This document shows, piece by piece, positions 27,448 through 37,509 of a stretch of 64,000 nucleotides of DNA. This stretch comes from Sphingomonas lycopersici (lineage in GTDB: Bacteria; Pseudomonadota; Alphaproteobacteria; Sphingomonadales; Sphingomonadaceae). The notes beneath the pieces are model-generated. The model did no database searches. It saw only the letters and a list, made by a program, of their open reading frames with translations, and was not told where the DNA came from. The position numbers and the translations under genes are program-made. The stretch is taken from NCBI RefSeq assembly GCF_026130605.1, contig NZ_JANFAU010000003.1, positions 372,001-436,000 of the forward strand, written 5' to 3'. Each line of letters starts with the position of its first letter. Within the stretch, counting starts at the first letter, position 1.

Positions 27448-27475
27448 ATTATGTCCATAATATTATGATCGTAAT
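27448..27475. promoter_or_regulatory. Two abutting 14-bp dyads between divergent efflux genes
   Basis: ATTATGTCCATAAT (27448-27461) is a perfect dyad; ATTATGATCGTAAT (27462-27475) is the same pattern with one mismatch. Both promoters must lie here because the gap is only about 40 bases. They suit binding of the cluster's TetR protein. The second dyad covers the first ATG of the MFS gene. Confidence 0.7.
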
Positions 27476-29111
27476 CCTTCAAGGCGAGTCTTCGGTGGTG
27501 GCAAGTGCGGTGATCGACAGCGCGAGCGGGCAGCGCCGCGAAGCGGCGGCGAGCCCGGCCGCGCTGCCAAACTCGCGCAAGTTCCTGATCTTCGCGGTGC
27601 TCGCCTTCGGCCAGTTCATGGCCTTGCTCGACATCCAGATCGTGGCCGCCTCGCTCAACGAGGTGCAGGCCGGCCTATCCGCCGCGCCAGACGAGATCAG
27701 CTGGGTCCAAACCGCTTATCTGATGGCCGAGCTGGTGATGATCCCGCTGTCGGCGTTCCTCAGCCAGGCGATGTCGACGCGCTGGCTGTTCGCCGCCTCG
27801 GCCGGACTCTTCACTCTGGCGAGCATCGCCTGCGGTCTCGCCTGGGACATCGAGTCGATGATCGCCTTTCGCGCCATCCAGGGCTTCGTCGGTGGCGCCA
27901 TGGTGCCGACGGTGTTCGCAGTCGGCTTCACCCTGTTCGAGGGCAAACAACGCGCGATGATCCCGGCGATCCTCGGCGTCGTCTCGGTGCTCGCACCGAC
28001 GATCGGACCGACCGTGGGTGGCATCATCACCCACGCCGCCGACTGGCGCTGGATCTTCTTCATCAATATCGTGCCCGGCGCCGCGGTTACGGTCCTCGCT
28101 ACTGTCCTGATCCGCATCGACCGCGCCGACACGTCGATGTTCGCGCGTATCGACTGGGCGCAGCTTGCCGGCATGGCGATCGCCCTCGCGGGCCTGCAAT
28201 ATGTGCTTGAGGAAGGTCCGCGAAAGGATTGGTTCGGCGATCCCGGGATCATGATGGTGGCCTGGATCGCGCTTGTCGCGTTCGGCCTGTTCCTCGAGCG
28301 ATCCTTCTATTCCGCCAACCCGATCGTGCGCCTGTCGCCGTTCCGCAGCCCGACCTTTGCCTTCGCCTGTGTGTTCAACGTCGTGATCGGCTTCGGCATC
28401 TATGCGTCAACCTATCTGCTGCCGGTGTTCCTCGGCCGGGTGCGTGGCTTCGACAGCCTGCAGATCGGCACCACGGTATTCGTTGTGGGCGGCGCCCAGC
28501 TTGTCAGCACCGTGATCGCAGCGGCCACCTCGAACGCGTTCGATCGACGGATCATCATCGCCATCGGGCTGGTCGGCTTCGCCGCGAGCCTGTGGGCGAC
28601 CTCGCACGTCGCACCGAATTGGGGCTTTAACGAGTTGCTGGCGCCCCAGCTCCTGCGCGGCCTGTTCGTGATGCTGTGCATCGTGCCGAGCGTCGGGCTC
28701 GCTCTGTCGGTGTTCCAGGGGCCGGAGCTTCGCTATGCGTCCGGCCTCTTCAACCTGATGCGTAATCTAGGCGGCGCGATCGGCATCGCGACGGTGAACA
28801 CCTGGCTCGGCGATGCGACACGGACACAGGCGCTCCGCTTCGGGGAAGCACTGGGCGCCCCCGATCGCGCCGCCCCCGATGTGCTCGCGGCGCTCACCGC
28901 GCGGATGAGCGCGATCACCCCCGATCCCGACCACGCGCTGTTGATGGCGCAGGCGACGCTCGGCCGGCTGATTGCGCGCGAAGCGGTGACGATCGCATTT
29001 GACGAGGTGTTCCGGATCATGGCGTGGATGTTCATCGCGGCGCTGGTGTTGGTGCCGTTCTGCCGCCTGCCCGCCACCGACGCGCCGGCCATGCCGGCCG
29101 AGGCGCATTGA
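27465..29111 (+). CDS. EmrB/DHA2-family MFS multidrug transporter
   Basis: This protein (up to 548 residues) has fourteen predicted helices and DHA2 features: 'FGQFMALLDIQIVAASL' in TM1 (the D1 motif), 'GGAMVPTVFAVGF' and 'APTIGPTVGGII' (motif C). It exports drugs or hydrophobic acids with proton exchange, with the EmrA-like adaptor and NodT-like channel. ATG 27465 lies inside operator copy 2, so GTG 27495, preceded by AAGGCGAG, may be the true start; the residues before the first helix are not conserved. The stop overlaps the next gene (TGATG). Confidence 0.92.
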   Translation: MIVILQGESSVVASAVIDSASGQRREAAASPAALPNSRKFLIFAVLAFGQFMALLDIQIVAASLNEVQAGLSAAPDEISWVQTAYLMAELVMIPLSAFLSQAMSTRWLFAASAGLFTLASIACGLAWDIESMIAFRAIQGFVGGAMVPTVFAVGFTLFEGKQRAMIPAILGVVSVLAPTIGPTVGGIITHAADWRWIFFINIVPGAAVTVLATVLIRIDRADTSMFARIDWAQLAGMAIALAGLQYVLEEGPRKDWFGDPGIMMVAWIALVAFGLFLERSFYSANPIVRLSPFRSPTFAFACVFNVVIGFGIYASTYLLPVFLGRVRGFDSLQIGTTVFVVGGAQLVSTVIAAATSNAFDRRIIIAIGLVGFAASLWATSHVAPNWGFNELLAPQLLRGLFVMLCIVPSVGLALSVFQGPELRYASGLFNLMRNLGGAIGIATVNTWLGDATRTQALRFGEALGAPDRAAPDVLAALTARMSAITPDPDHALLMAQATLGRLIAREAVTIAFDEVFRIMAWMFIAALVLVPFCRLPATDAPAMPAEAH

Positions 29112-30532
29112 TGAAGCGCGCCCTGCCCGCCGTGGCCTGCGCCGCGCTCACCGCCTGCACGGTTGGCCCGAACCATGTCGCGCCGTCTATCGCGCTGACG
29201 CCGACCTTCGTCCGCGCCGGTGCCATCGACACTCACGGCGATACGGCCGCGTGGTGGCGGAGCTTCGATGATCCGCTGCTCGCCGAGCTGGTCGCGCGCG
29301 CGATTGCGAACAATCCCGACATCGAGGTCGCCCGCGCGCGTATCGGTCAGGCGCGTGCCGTAGCCAGGGCAGCCGGCGCCGCGCTGCTGCCGAACGTCGA
29401 TGCCACGGGAGGAGTGACAACGATCAGCCAGTCGCGGGAGACGGCGATCGGCCGGGTCACCCAGGCGCTCGGGCTCGACCGCGGCTACACCGAATATTCG
29501 GTGGGCGCCCAGGCGGGCTGGGAACTCGATCTCTTCGGCGGCAACCGACGTCTGCGGGAAGCCAGCCTGCGCGAGCTGGAGGCGAGCGAGGCTGAGGAAG
29601 CGGCGGTCCGCGTCGCGATCGCCGCCGAAACCGCCGACGCCTATCTTATGCTGCGCGGGCTCCAGGCGCGGCTCGAGGTCGCGGAGCGACAGGCAACGAA
29701 CCAGACGACGCTCGTTGCCCTGGTGCGGCAGCGGGTCGACGAAGGCGTGGCTGCCGAGCGCGAACTCAATCGCGCGCGCGCGGCTGCGGAAGCGGTCCAG
29801 GCATCGACGGCGCCACTGCGGGCGGCGATCGACGCCCAGCTCAGCCGGCTGGAAGTGCTGCTCGGCCAGCAGCCCGGCACCGAGCGTGCCGCACTCCAAC
29901 CCGTCTCTCCCATTCCGTCCGCGCCGATGCCTGCCGGCAGTTCCGCGCCTGCCGAACTGCTCCGCCGACGACCCGACATCATCGCCGCCGAGCGCCGGGT
30001 GGCCGCCAGCGATGCGCGGATCGGCGCGGCGCTCGCCGACTATTACCCGCATGTCTCGCTGTCCGGCCTGGTCGGGGTGGCCAGCCTCGGTACTGGCAAT
30101 CTGTTTACCGGCAACGCCGTGCAGGCTTCAGGCGGTGCGGCCTTGCGCTGGCGGCTGTTCGACTTCGGCCGTGTCGATGCCGAAGTCGCGGGCGCCCGCG
30201 CCCATCGCGCCGAAGCGCTCGCGACATGGCGCGGCACCGTGCTGCGCGCCGCCGAGGAGGTCGAAACCGCGCTGTCGCGCCTGGGCGAGGCACATAGGCA
30301 GCGGGCGAATCTGGAGCGACAGGTCAGCGCACTCAGCCGCGCCCGCGCGCAAGCCCAGGACGCCTATACCGGCGGCATCGTCGGGCTGATCGAGGTGACC
30401 GACGCCGATCGCGAACTGCTCGCCGCTTCGGACACCCTCGCGAGCGTCCGGGCGGAAGAGGCCCGCGCGGCGGTCGCCGCCTACCGAGCCCTCGGCGGCG
30501 GATGGATGAGCGACGGCAAGGAGCGATCATGA
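29111..30532 (+). CDS. Outer-membrane efflux lipoprotein (NodT family)
   Basis: The 473-residue protein starts with a lipoprotein signal, 'MKRALPAVACAALTACTVGP', with lipobox L-T-A-C (Cys16). OEP repeats follow 'WWRSFDDPLLAELVARAI' and 'LLRRRPDIIAAERRVAASDARI'. It is coupled to the MFS gene by a one-base TGATG overlap and completes an EmrAB-TolC-type system. It is a second, separate NodT channel in this window; the first is at 4645. Confidence 0.92.
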   Translation: MKRALPAVACAALTACTVGPNHVAPSIALTPTFVRAGAIDTHGDTAAWWRSFDDPLLAELVARAIANNPDIEVARARIGQARAVARAAGAALLPNVDATGGVTTISQSRETAIGRVTQALGLDRGYTEYSVGAQAGWELDLFGGNRRLREASLRELEASEAEEAAVRVAIAAETADAYLMLRGLQARLEVAERQATNQTTLVALVRQRVDEGVAAERELNRARAAAEAVQASTAPLRAAIDAQLSRLEVLLGQQPGTERAALQPVSPIPSAPMPAGSSAPAELLRRRPDIIAAERRVAASDARIGAALADYYPHVSLSGLVGVASLGTGNLFTGNAVQASGGAALRWRLFDFGRVDAEVAGARAHRAEALATWRGTVLRAAEEVETALSRLGEAHRQRANLERQVSALSRARAQAQDAYTGGIVGLIEVTDADRELLAASDTLASVRAEEARAAVAAYRALGGGWMSDGKERS

Positions 30533-30606
30533 CCGACACCGCACCCCCACCGGACGGGCTGGCCATGCTGAAGGCACCTCGGTGGCGGGTTGCTACCACG
30601 CGATAA
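30529..30606 (+). pseudogene. 25-codon reading frame, possible truncated gene
   Basis: An ATG overlaps the channel stop in the ATGA style used throughout this operon, and the frame 'MTDTAPPPDGLAMLKAP...' stops after 25 residues. It looks like the start of a further operon gene that has lost its body, or a tiny peptide. No family is recognised. Confidence 0.3.
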
Positions 30607-30708
30607 CTCGGCGATCACCGATCATAATCCCGCCTTATCGCGGTGCCGCCGCATTCGATTTCGGAAGGCGCAGTCGATCTCTTAAACTGTCGACAGGAGG
30701 ATCGCCCC

Positions 30709-31047
30709 ATGTCCGACACAATCATCCTGCGCCGCTGGTCGGCGCGCATCCGTACCGCCGACGAGGCCGACTATATCGCCTATATCGCCGGCACCGGGCT
30801 CGACGATTATCGCGCGACGCCGGGCAATCTCGGCGCGCAGATGCTGGTCCGCACGCTCGGCAATGGCGAGAGCGAGGTCTCCACCCTCAGCTGGTGGGAA
30901 TCGCTCGACGCGATCCGCGCCTTTGCCGGGGAAGACATCGAGGTGGCGCGTTACTATCCCGAGGACGACCGTTTCCTGCTGACCCGTCCCGACCATGTCG
31001 AGCATCACCGGGTCGTCAGGAGTGCCGAGATGATCAAACCCGGCTGA
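30709..31047 (+). CDS. Antibiotic-biosynthesis-monooxygenase-like (dimeric alpha/beta barrel) protein
   Basis: The 112-residue protein resembles the ABM/dimeric alpha-beta barrel fold: 'RRWSARIRTADEADYIAYI' positions at the start, 'GAQMLVRTLGNGESEVSTLSWW' strands and 'SLDAIRAFAGEDIEVARYYPED' helix-strand, ending with a His-rich 'DHVEHHRVV'. Such proteins act as small oxygenases, haem-degrading enzymes or simply ligand binders; which applies here is unknown. ATG 30709 has GGAGG at 8 bases. It stands alone. Confidence 0.7.
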   Translation: MSDTIILRRWSARIRTADEADYIAYIAGTGLDDYRATPGNLGAQMLVRTLGNGESEVSTLSWWESLDAIRAFAGEDIEVARYYPEDDRFLLTRPDHVEHHRVVRSAEMIKPG

Positions 31048-31214
31048 GATGCCACCGCGCCACGCCCTATCTCCGAGAAGCGGCGCAGGGGCGATTGAGG
31101 GGTCGCTCTTGCGGGTTTCGCGATCCAGTTCGCCTTCGACGGACCGGCGGATGGCAGTTATCTCCACCGACACCCGCCCCGCCGCAAACTTTCCCCAGCG
31201 AAAGCGCGCTTCGA

Positions 31215-31484
31215 TCACTGGAGCGGGATGATGCCATCCACCGCGCGCCATTCCCGCGGCCCGATGAGCTTGTCATGCGCGATCCGAACCGAATGGAGCG
31301 CCGCTTTGATCTCACGTTGCCAGTGATCGAGGAAATCGAACAGCACCGGAAAGTCCGGTGCAAGATCATATTCCTGCCACACGAACAGCTGCAGCAACGA
31401 CGGGGCATCCGGACGATAATAATGAATCTCCGCCGTCGTCACGCCATAGCCTTCGAGTTGAGCGACGAAAGCCCGGTCGGTCAT
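31215..31484 (-). CDS. Usg family protein
   Basis: The 89-residue protein matches Usg, a small alphaproteobacterial family first noted beside tryptophan genes and without a known role. Diagnostic stretches are 'QLEGYGVTTAEIHYYRPDAPSLL' positions, 'FVWQEYDLAPDFP' and 'HSVRIAHDKLI'. Here it is not next to trp genes; it is downstream of a 77-codon gene with a one-base TGATG overlap. Confidence 0.85.
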   Translation of the reverse strand: MTDRAFVAQLEGYGVTTAEIHYYRPDAPSLLQLFVWQEYDLAPDFPVLFDFLDHWQREIKAALHSVRIAHDKLIGPREWRAVDGIIPLQ

Positions 31485-31717
31485 CAGGAGGATAGCTCCC
31501 GCCCCGGACGCTGATCGAGCGTCCGCATCGCGGCAAACAGTTCGTCGATCGGAACGGCGCGCCGCGCGCCCGGGGGCTTTCGCTCGGCCGGCCTGTCGCG
31601 GACCGCGTGCCGGTCCGATGCCCAGGACGCGAGGATGGCGCGCTTCACCTCCGGTTCGAGGCTTGGATGGTGCGCAACGTCGAAGGGGTGCAGAAAACGT
31701 GAAAACGGTTCCGACAT
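31484..31717 (-). CDS. Small hypothetical protein coupled to Usg
   Basis: The 77-residue frame from ATG 31717 starts 'MSEPFSRFLHPFDVAHHPS' and is basic and Pro-rich toward its end ('RPAERKPPGARRAVPIDEL'). Its start fits 'seen in operon' criteria: GAGAGGA upstream, and its stop overlaps the Usg start. The pattern 'HPFDVAHHPSLEPEVKRAILASWASD' positions is seen in short alphaproteobacterial proteins of unknown role. It is transcribed away from groES. Confidence 0.65.
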   Translation of the reverse strand: MSEPFSRFLHPFDVAHHPSLEPEVKRAILASWASDRHAVRDRPAERKPPGARRAVPIDELFAAMRTLDQRPGRELSS

Positions 31718-31893
31718 AGCCCTGTCCTCTCTCGTAACTCTCCTTTCCTCCGCGGGACGACGAGCGCCCGCGATGGGCAAAGATTTGGGAAGCAGGCGAG
31801 TCGCGTCAAGAGGGGGATATCGCCTGCTAAGCGATTGCAATCAGCGGAATTGGCACTCAAGAGGCACGACTGCCAAAAAATTTCGAGCGGCCC

Positions 31894-31922
31894 CTTGAAC
31901 ACAAAAAATGGGTGCCCTAGCT
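31894..31922 (+). promoter_or_regulatory. Candidate heat-shock (RpoH) promoter of groESL
   Basis: CTTG at 31894-31897 and CCTAGCT at 31916-31922 are 18 bases apart, close to the alphaproteobacterial RpoH consensus CTTG-N17/18-CYTATNT (one mismatch in the -10). No CIRCE inverted repeat is seen upstream of groES. Confidence 0.5.
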
Positions 31923-31930
31923 GATCGCTG

Positions 31931-31956
31931 CCCGTCGCCTCCTACGGGGCGACGGG
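31931..31956 (+). promoter_or_regulatory. GC-rich hairpin in the groESL leader
   Basis: CCCGTCGCC (31931-31939) pairs with GGCGACGGG (31948-31956) around an 8-base loop, 36 bases before the groES ATG. It may stabilise the mRNA or act as a transcription or translation switch; it does not pair with the ribosome site directly. Confidence 0.5.
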
Positions 31957-31992
31957 GACATTGACATTCGTTTTGCAACTGGAGGTTTTGCC

Positions 31993-33979
<1,987 letters not shown>

Positions 33980-34284
33980 AAAGCCGACCGGGGCCGCGCG
34001 GCCCCGGTCACTACATAACGCGCACGGCCGATGCGACGGGGACGAAGGGGTATGTTCGGTGACGACCTGAGTTATTACCGGAAGCGAGCGAACGAGGAAT
34101 GATGACGCGCTGCTGGGGAGTATACCCTCGCTGTTACTTGTCCGTTACTTGAACGCCATCGTCCAATACCTTCCGTCGGTTTCAGCTTTCGGCTTCATGG
34201 AAAAGCCCTCGGGAGTCCGCAGCGCACGCCTACTGACCTCCTATTTTTCCTGAGTTTGTGGCGCCGTAAGCTCAATCCGGCTAC
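33980..34284. other. Intergenic stretch after groEL
   Basis: Apart from the terminator stem at its left end I see no gene, RNA fold or repeat. It separates groEL (+) from the convergent end of dgcA (-). Confidence 0.5.
33986..34009 (+). terminator. groESL terminator stem
   Basis: GACCGGGGCCGC and GCGGCCCCGGTC form a 24-base perfect palindrome six bases after the groEL stop. The T-rich tail is missing, so termination strength is uncertain. Confidence 0.6.
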
Positions 34285-35280
34285 TCAGCGGACGTGACCT
34301 CTTCCCCAGACATCATCGGGGCAGTGAACCATGCCATCCGCATAACGGACCCCTGGAACGCGATCGCGGGCGAGAAATGTCGGGCCGTCCAGATCGCATA
34401 AGTCGCATCGCTGGCCCAGAAGGAACGCGGGCGCCTGCGACCAGCTTGTCCCGGTCATATTCCCGACCATGACGCGGAAGCCCATTGCGCGCGCTGTCCG
34501 CTCCATCTCCAGCGCGTGGGTCAGCCCGCCGCATTTGTCGAGCTTGATGTTGACGAAATCGACCAGCCCGATCAGCCGCTCCAGATCGTTGCTGTCCTGG
34601 ACGCTTTCATCCGCGGCGATCGGGATCGTGCGATCGATGTACCGCAGGTCCGCGTCCTTCCCGAGCGCGAATGGTTGTTCGATCAGCATAACCCCCGCGG
34701 CGCGCAACGTCGGCATGATCGCGTCGAGAGACTCCGCATCGAACCCGCGGTTTCCGTCGACGGCGATTTGCGCATCGGGCCGCGCGGCGCGCACGGCTTT
34801 GACCCGTTCCGCATCCTCGCCCTCGCCTTCGAGCTTGAGCTTGATCGAGTGCGCATGGTGCATGCTGGCCGATTTGCGTGCCATTTCACCCGGCGACGCG
34901 ACTCCGATCGTGAACACCGTCGGCAGCGACCGGATCTCGGCGAACCCCGCAAGCTGCCACACGGGTTTTCCGGCGTGCCCGGCCTCGATTTCCCACAAGG
35001 CGACGTCGATCGCATTGCGCGCACCGCCGGCTGGCAGCAAATGCTGAAGCTCAGCGCGGCCGACCCCGCCAGCCGCCAGAATCGGCGCAAGCTCGGTCAC
35101 CTGTTCGACGATGCGTGCCGAGGTATCGTCGCGATAATATACGCCACACGCTTCGCCGCGCCCGACGACACCGCGATCCTCGATCGTGATCACCGCGATT
35201 TCGGCATGGCTGAATGTCTCTCCCGAGATGCGGAAGGGCTCGGCCATCTCCCATTGCTCGGTTCGTGCTTCGACCTTCAT
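34285..35280 (-). CDS. dgcA: N-acetyl-D-glutamate racemase DgcA-like (enolase superfamily)
   Basis: The 331-residue enzyme belongs to the muconate-lactonising/dipeptide-epimerase branch of the enolase superfamily. Active-site marks are K147-L-K149 ('SIKLKLEG'), metal ligands D175 ('VDGNRGF'), E201 ('IEQPF') and D224 ('AADES'), and K246 in 'NIKLDK'. DgcA in marine bacteria racemises N-acetyl-D-Glu to N-acetyl-L-Glu. Its partner DgcN is present 6 kb away in the same island, which supports this over a plain L-Ala-D/L-Glu epimerase. ATG 35280 has GGAGG at 8 bases; the upstream ATG 35286 is too close to it. Confidence 0.8.
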   Translation of the reverse strand: MKVEARTEQWEMAEPFRISGETFSHAEIAVITIEDRGVVGRGEACGVYYRDDTSARIVEQVTELAPILAAGGVGRAELQHLLPAGGARNAIDVALWEIEAGHAGKPVWQLAGFAEIRSLPTVFTIGVASPGEMARKSASMHHAHSIKLKLEGEGEDAERVKAVRAARPDAQIAVDGNRGFDAESLDAIMPTLRAAGVMLIEQPFALGKDADLRYIDRTIPIAADESVQDSNDLERLIGLVDFVNIKLDKCGGLTHALEMERTARAMGFRVMVGNMTGTSWSQAPAFLLGQRCDLCDLDGPTFLARDRVPGVRYADGMVHCPDDVWGRGHVR

Positions 35281-35329
35281 CACCATTTCCTCCAGCGGCT
35301 TGACCCGAATAGGCGCTCCCGGCGCAAGC

Positions 35330-35381
35330 GCTTTGCAGTCCGGTTGACGATTTCGCCAATTGGCCGGTCGAAATGCAAAGC
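35330..35381. promoter_or_regulatory. Overlapping inverted repeats between dgcA and the PaiB-like gene
   Basis: GCTTTGCA (35330-35337) is inverted at 35374-35381 (TGCAAAGC). Inside lie ATTTCG (35350) and CGAAAT (35369), and the 10-bp palindrome GCCAATTGGC (35355-35364). The centres do not coincide, so these may be separate sites for the AraC regulator or another factor. Confidence 0.35.
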
Positions 35382-35458
35382 AGCCCCTCGCCGGATGTGG
35401 CTGCGTGCCGGGATCGTGCCGCCGAAGTTGTTGATCGACGGCGAGCCCGGAGCGTCGA

Positions 35459-36073
35459 GTGAATTCGTCTTATGCATCCTCCTCTCCGGACGACATCGCC
35501 GCGCTGGTCACGGCCTGTCCGCTTGCGTGGCTGGTAAGCATCGATCCGGGCGGCGAAATATTGAGCAGCCAATTGCCGCTCATTCCGTTACGGCCGGAAA
35601 ATGGCGCGATGGTGCTGCTCGGTCATATGGCGCGCACGAACCCGTTGGCGGCGCGCCTTCGCAATCAGCCGCGCGCCGCGATCCTGTTCCAGGGGCCGAA
35701 TGCCTACGTTTCGCCAAGCTGGTACGCCGATCGCGATTCCGCGCCGACCTGGATTTACGTCAACGCGACGCTGACCGCCGATATCACGATCCGCGACGAT
35801 CTGACCGACCGCGCGGTCAACTTGCTGGTCCACCGCATGGAGGAGGGACGGCCCGACCGCTGGCGCGTCGCCGAGATCGGGCACCGCTATGCCGCGCTGC
35901 GCGACCGCGTGATCGGTTTTACTGCAACGATCGCCAAGGTCGATGCCCGCTTCAAGCTGGCACAGGACGAGCCGCCGGCGGTCGTGCGCGAGACGATCGC
36001 GCATCTGGCGGACGAGGGGCTGATCCGCTGGGTCGAAACGGCCAATGCCGAACGGCTGGGAGAGGATTCGTGA
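35459..36073 (+). CDS. PaiB-like FMN-binding protein
   Basis: The 204-residue protein matches the PaiB/FMN-binding split-barrel family, named as a negative transcriptional regulator in Bacillus although many members are likely flavin or pyridoxal-type enzymes. Recognisable parts are 'LVSIDPGGEILSSQLPLIPL' positions, 'GHMARTNPLAARL', 'YVSPSWYADRDSAPTWIYV' positions and 'AVNLLVHRMEEGR'. The GTG start at 35459 has GGAG seven bases upstream. It overlaps the D-aminoacylase start by 4 bases (GTGA), so it should serve the same pathway. Confidence 0.83.
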   Translation: MNSSYASSSPDDIAALVTACPLAWLVSIDPGGEILSSQLPLIPLRPENGAMVLLGHMARTNPLAARLRNQPRAAILFQGPNAYVSPSWYADRDSAPTWIYVNATLTADITIRDDLTDRAVNLLVHRMEEGRPDRWRVAEIGHRYAALRDRVIGFTATIAKVDARFKLAQDEPPAVVRETIAHLADEGLIRWVETANAERLGEDS

Positions 36074-37509
36074 TCGATCTCGCGATCCGCGACGCCACGG
36101 TGATCGATGGAACCGGCGCGCCCGGCTTCATCGCCGATGTGGCGATCGAGGACGACCGGATCGTCGCGATCGGTGGCAGCATCGACGGCGCGCGCGAGGA
36201 GATCGACGCGGCCGGCCTGACGCTCGCGCCCGGTTTCATCGATGCCCATACCCATGACGATCGTTTGATTCTCGGCGGCGCGGACGCGATGCTGTGCAAG
36301 CTGTCGCAGGGCGTGACGACGGTGGTGGTCGGCAATTGCGGGATCAGCCTTTCGCCGGTTGCGTTCGATTGCCGCCCCCCCGCCCCGCTCGATCTGCTCG
36401 GCGACGCGCGCTGGTGGCGATTCCCGCGCTTCTCGATTTATGCCGCGCAGCTCGCGGAATCGCCGCCGGCGGTGAATGCGCTCGCGCTCATCGGCCATAT
36501 GCCGATCAGGATCGAGGCGATGGGCGGAGACACCGCGCGCGCCGCCACCGCCGCCGAAATCGCCCGAATGGAGTCGCGGCTCGCCGAGGCGCTCGATCAG
36601 GGCGGTGCGGGGTTGTCGACCGGCCTGTGGTACGCCCCCGGCGGCGGCGCGGATTTGGACGAGCTGACCGCGTTGGCGCGATGCGCGGCGACGCGCGGCG
36701 GTCTCTACGTCACCCATTTACGTGACGAGGGCGATCAGGTGGAGGCCGCCGTCGCGGAGGCGATCGAGATCGGCATCACGGGCGGCCTGCCGATCGTCAT
36801 CAGCCATCATAAATGTACCGCGCCGGAGAATTTCGGCAGATCGCACGCGACGCTGGCGATGATCGACGCCTGCGCCGCGCGGCACCCGATCGGGCTGGAT
36901 GTCTATCCCTATTCGGCGTCCAGCACCGTGCTGCGCCCCGATTGGGTCCGCGCCGATATCGAGACGGTGATCAGCTGGTCGGTACCGCACCCCGATCGCG
37001 CCGGGCAATCACTCGCCGATATTGCGACCGAATGGGGGGTATCGCTGGCAGCGGCGGCGACGCGGCTGGTGCCGGCGGGCGCGGTTTATTTCTCGATGGA
37101 CGAGCGCGAGGTGCAACACATCATGGCACATCGGCTGACGATGATCGGCAGCGACGGGCTGCCGCACGACGAGCGGCCGCACCCTCGGTTGTGGGGAACC
37201 TTTCCCCGCGTGCTCGGCCACTATGCCCGGGATCTCGGGCTGTTTCCGATCGAGACCGCCATCCACAAGATGACGGGGCTCACCGCCCGCACCTTCGGGA
37301 TGAAGGATCGCGGTACGCTGGCGGTGGGCCGCTATGCCGATCTCACCTTGTTCGATGCGGCGCGGGTCATCGATCGGGCCAATTTCACCGCGCCGACGCG
37401 ACTGTCGATCGGGGTCGTCGCCACCTGGGTCAACGGGCGCCTCGCCTATCGCGAAGCGAAGGGCGTAACCGGCACATGCGCCGGGCGATTGCTCAGGCGC
37501 GGCGGTTAA
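36070..37509 (+). CDS. N-acyl-D-amino-acid deacylase (amidohydrolase)
   Basis: The 479-residue metal-dependent amidohydrolase is predicted to split N-acyl-D-amino acids into a fatty or acetic acid and the free D-amino acid. It starts 'VIDLAIRDATVIDGTGAPG', has the metal motif H60-T-H62 in 'FIDAHTHDD', the bridging Cys90 in 'VVGNCGISLSP', a His pair in 'ISHHKC', and the late 'GSDGLPHDERPHPRLWGTFPR' positions that are highly typical of D-aminoacylases. GTG 36070 overlaps the PaiB-like stop. Its end overlaps the convergent MFS gene by 4 bases. Confidence 0.9.
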   Translation: MIDLAIRDATVIDGTGAPGFIADVAIEDDRIVAIGGSIDGAREEIDAAGLTLAPGFIDAHTHDDRLILGGADAMLCKLSQGVTTVVVGNCGISLSPVAFDCRPPAPLDLLGDARWWRFPRFSIYAAQLAESPPAVNALALIGHMPIRIEAMGGDTARAATAAEIARMESRLAEALDQGGAGLSTGLWYAPGGGADLDELTALARCAATRGGLYVTHLRDEGDQVEAAVAEAIEIGITGGLPIVISHHKCTAPENFGRSHATLAMIDACAARHPIGLDVYPYSASSTVLRPDWVRADIETVISWSVPHPDRAGQSLADIATEWGVSLAAAATRLVPAGAVYFSMDEREVQHIMAHRLTMIGSDGLPHDERPHPRLWGTFPRVLGHYARDLGLFPIETAIHKMTGLTARTFGMKDRGTLAVGRYADLTLFDAARVIDRANFTAPTRLSIGVVATWVNGRLAYREAKGVTGTCAGRLLRRGG

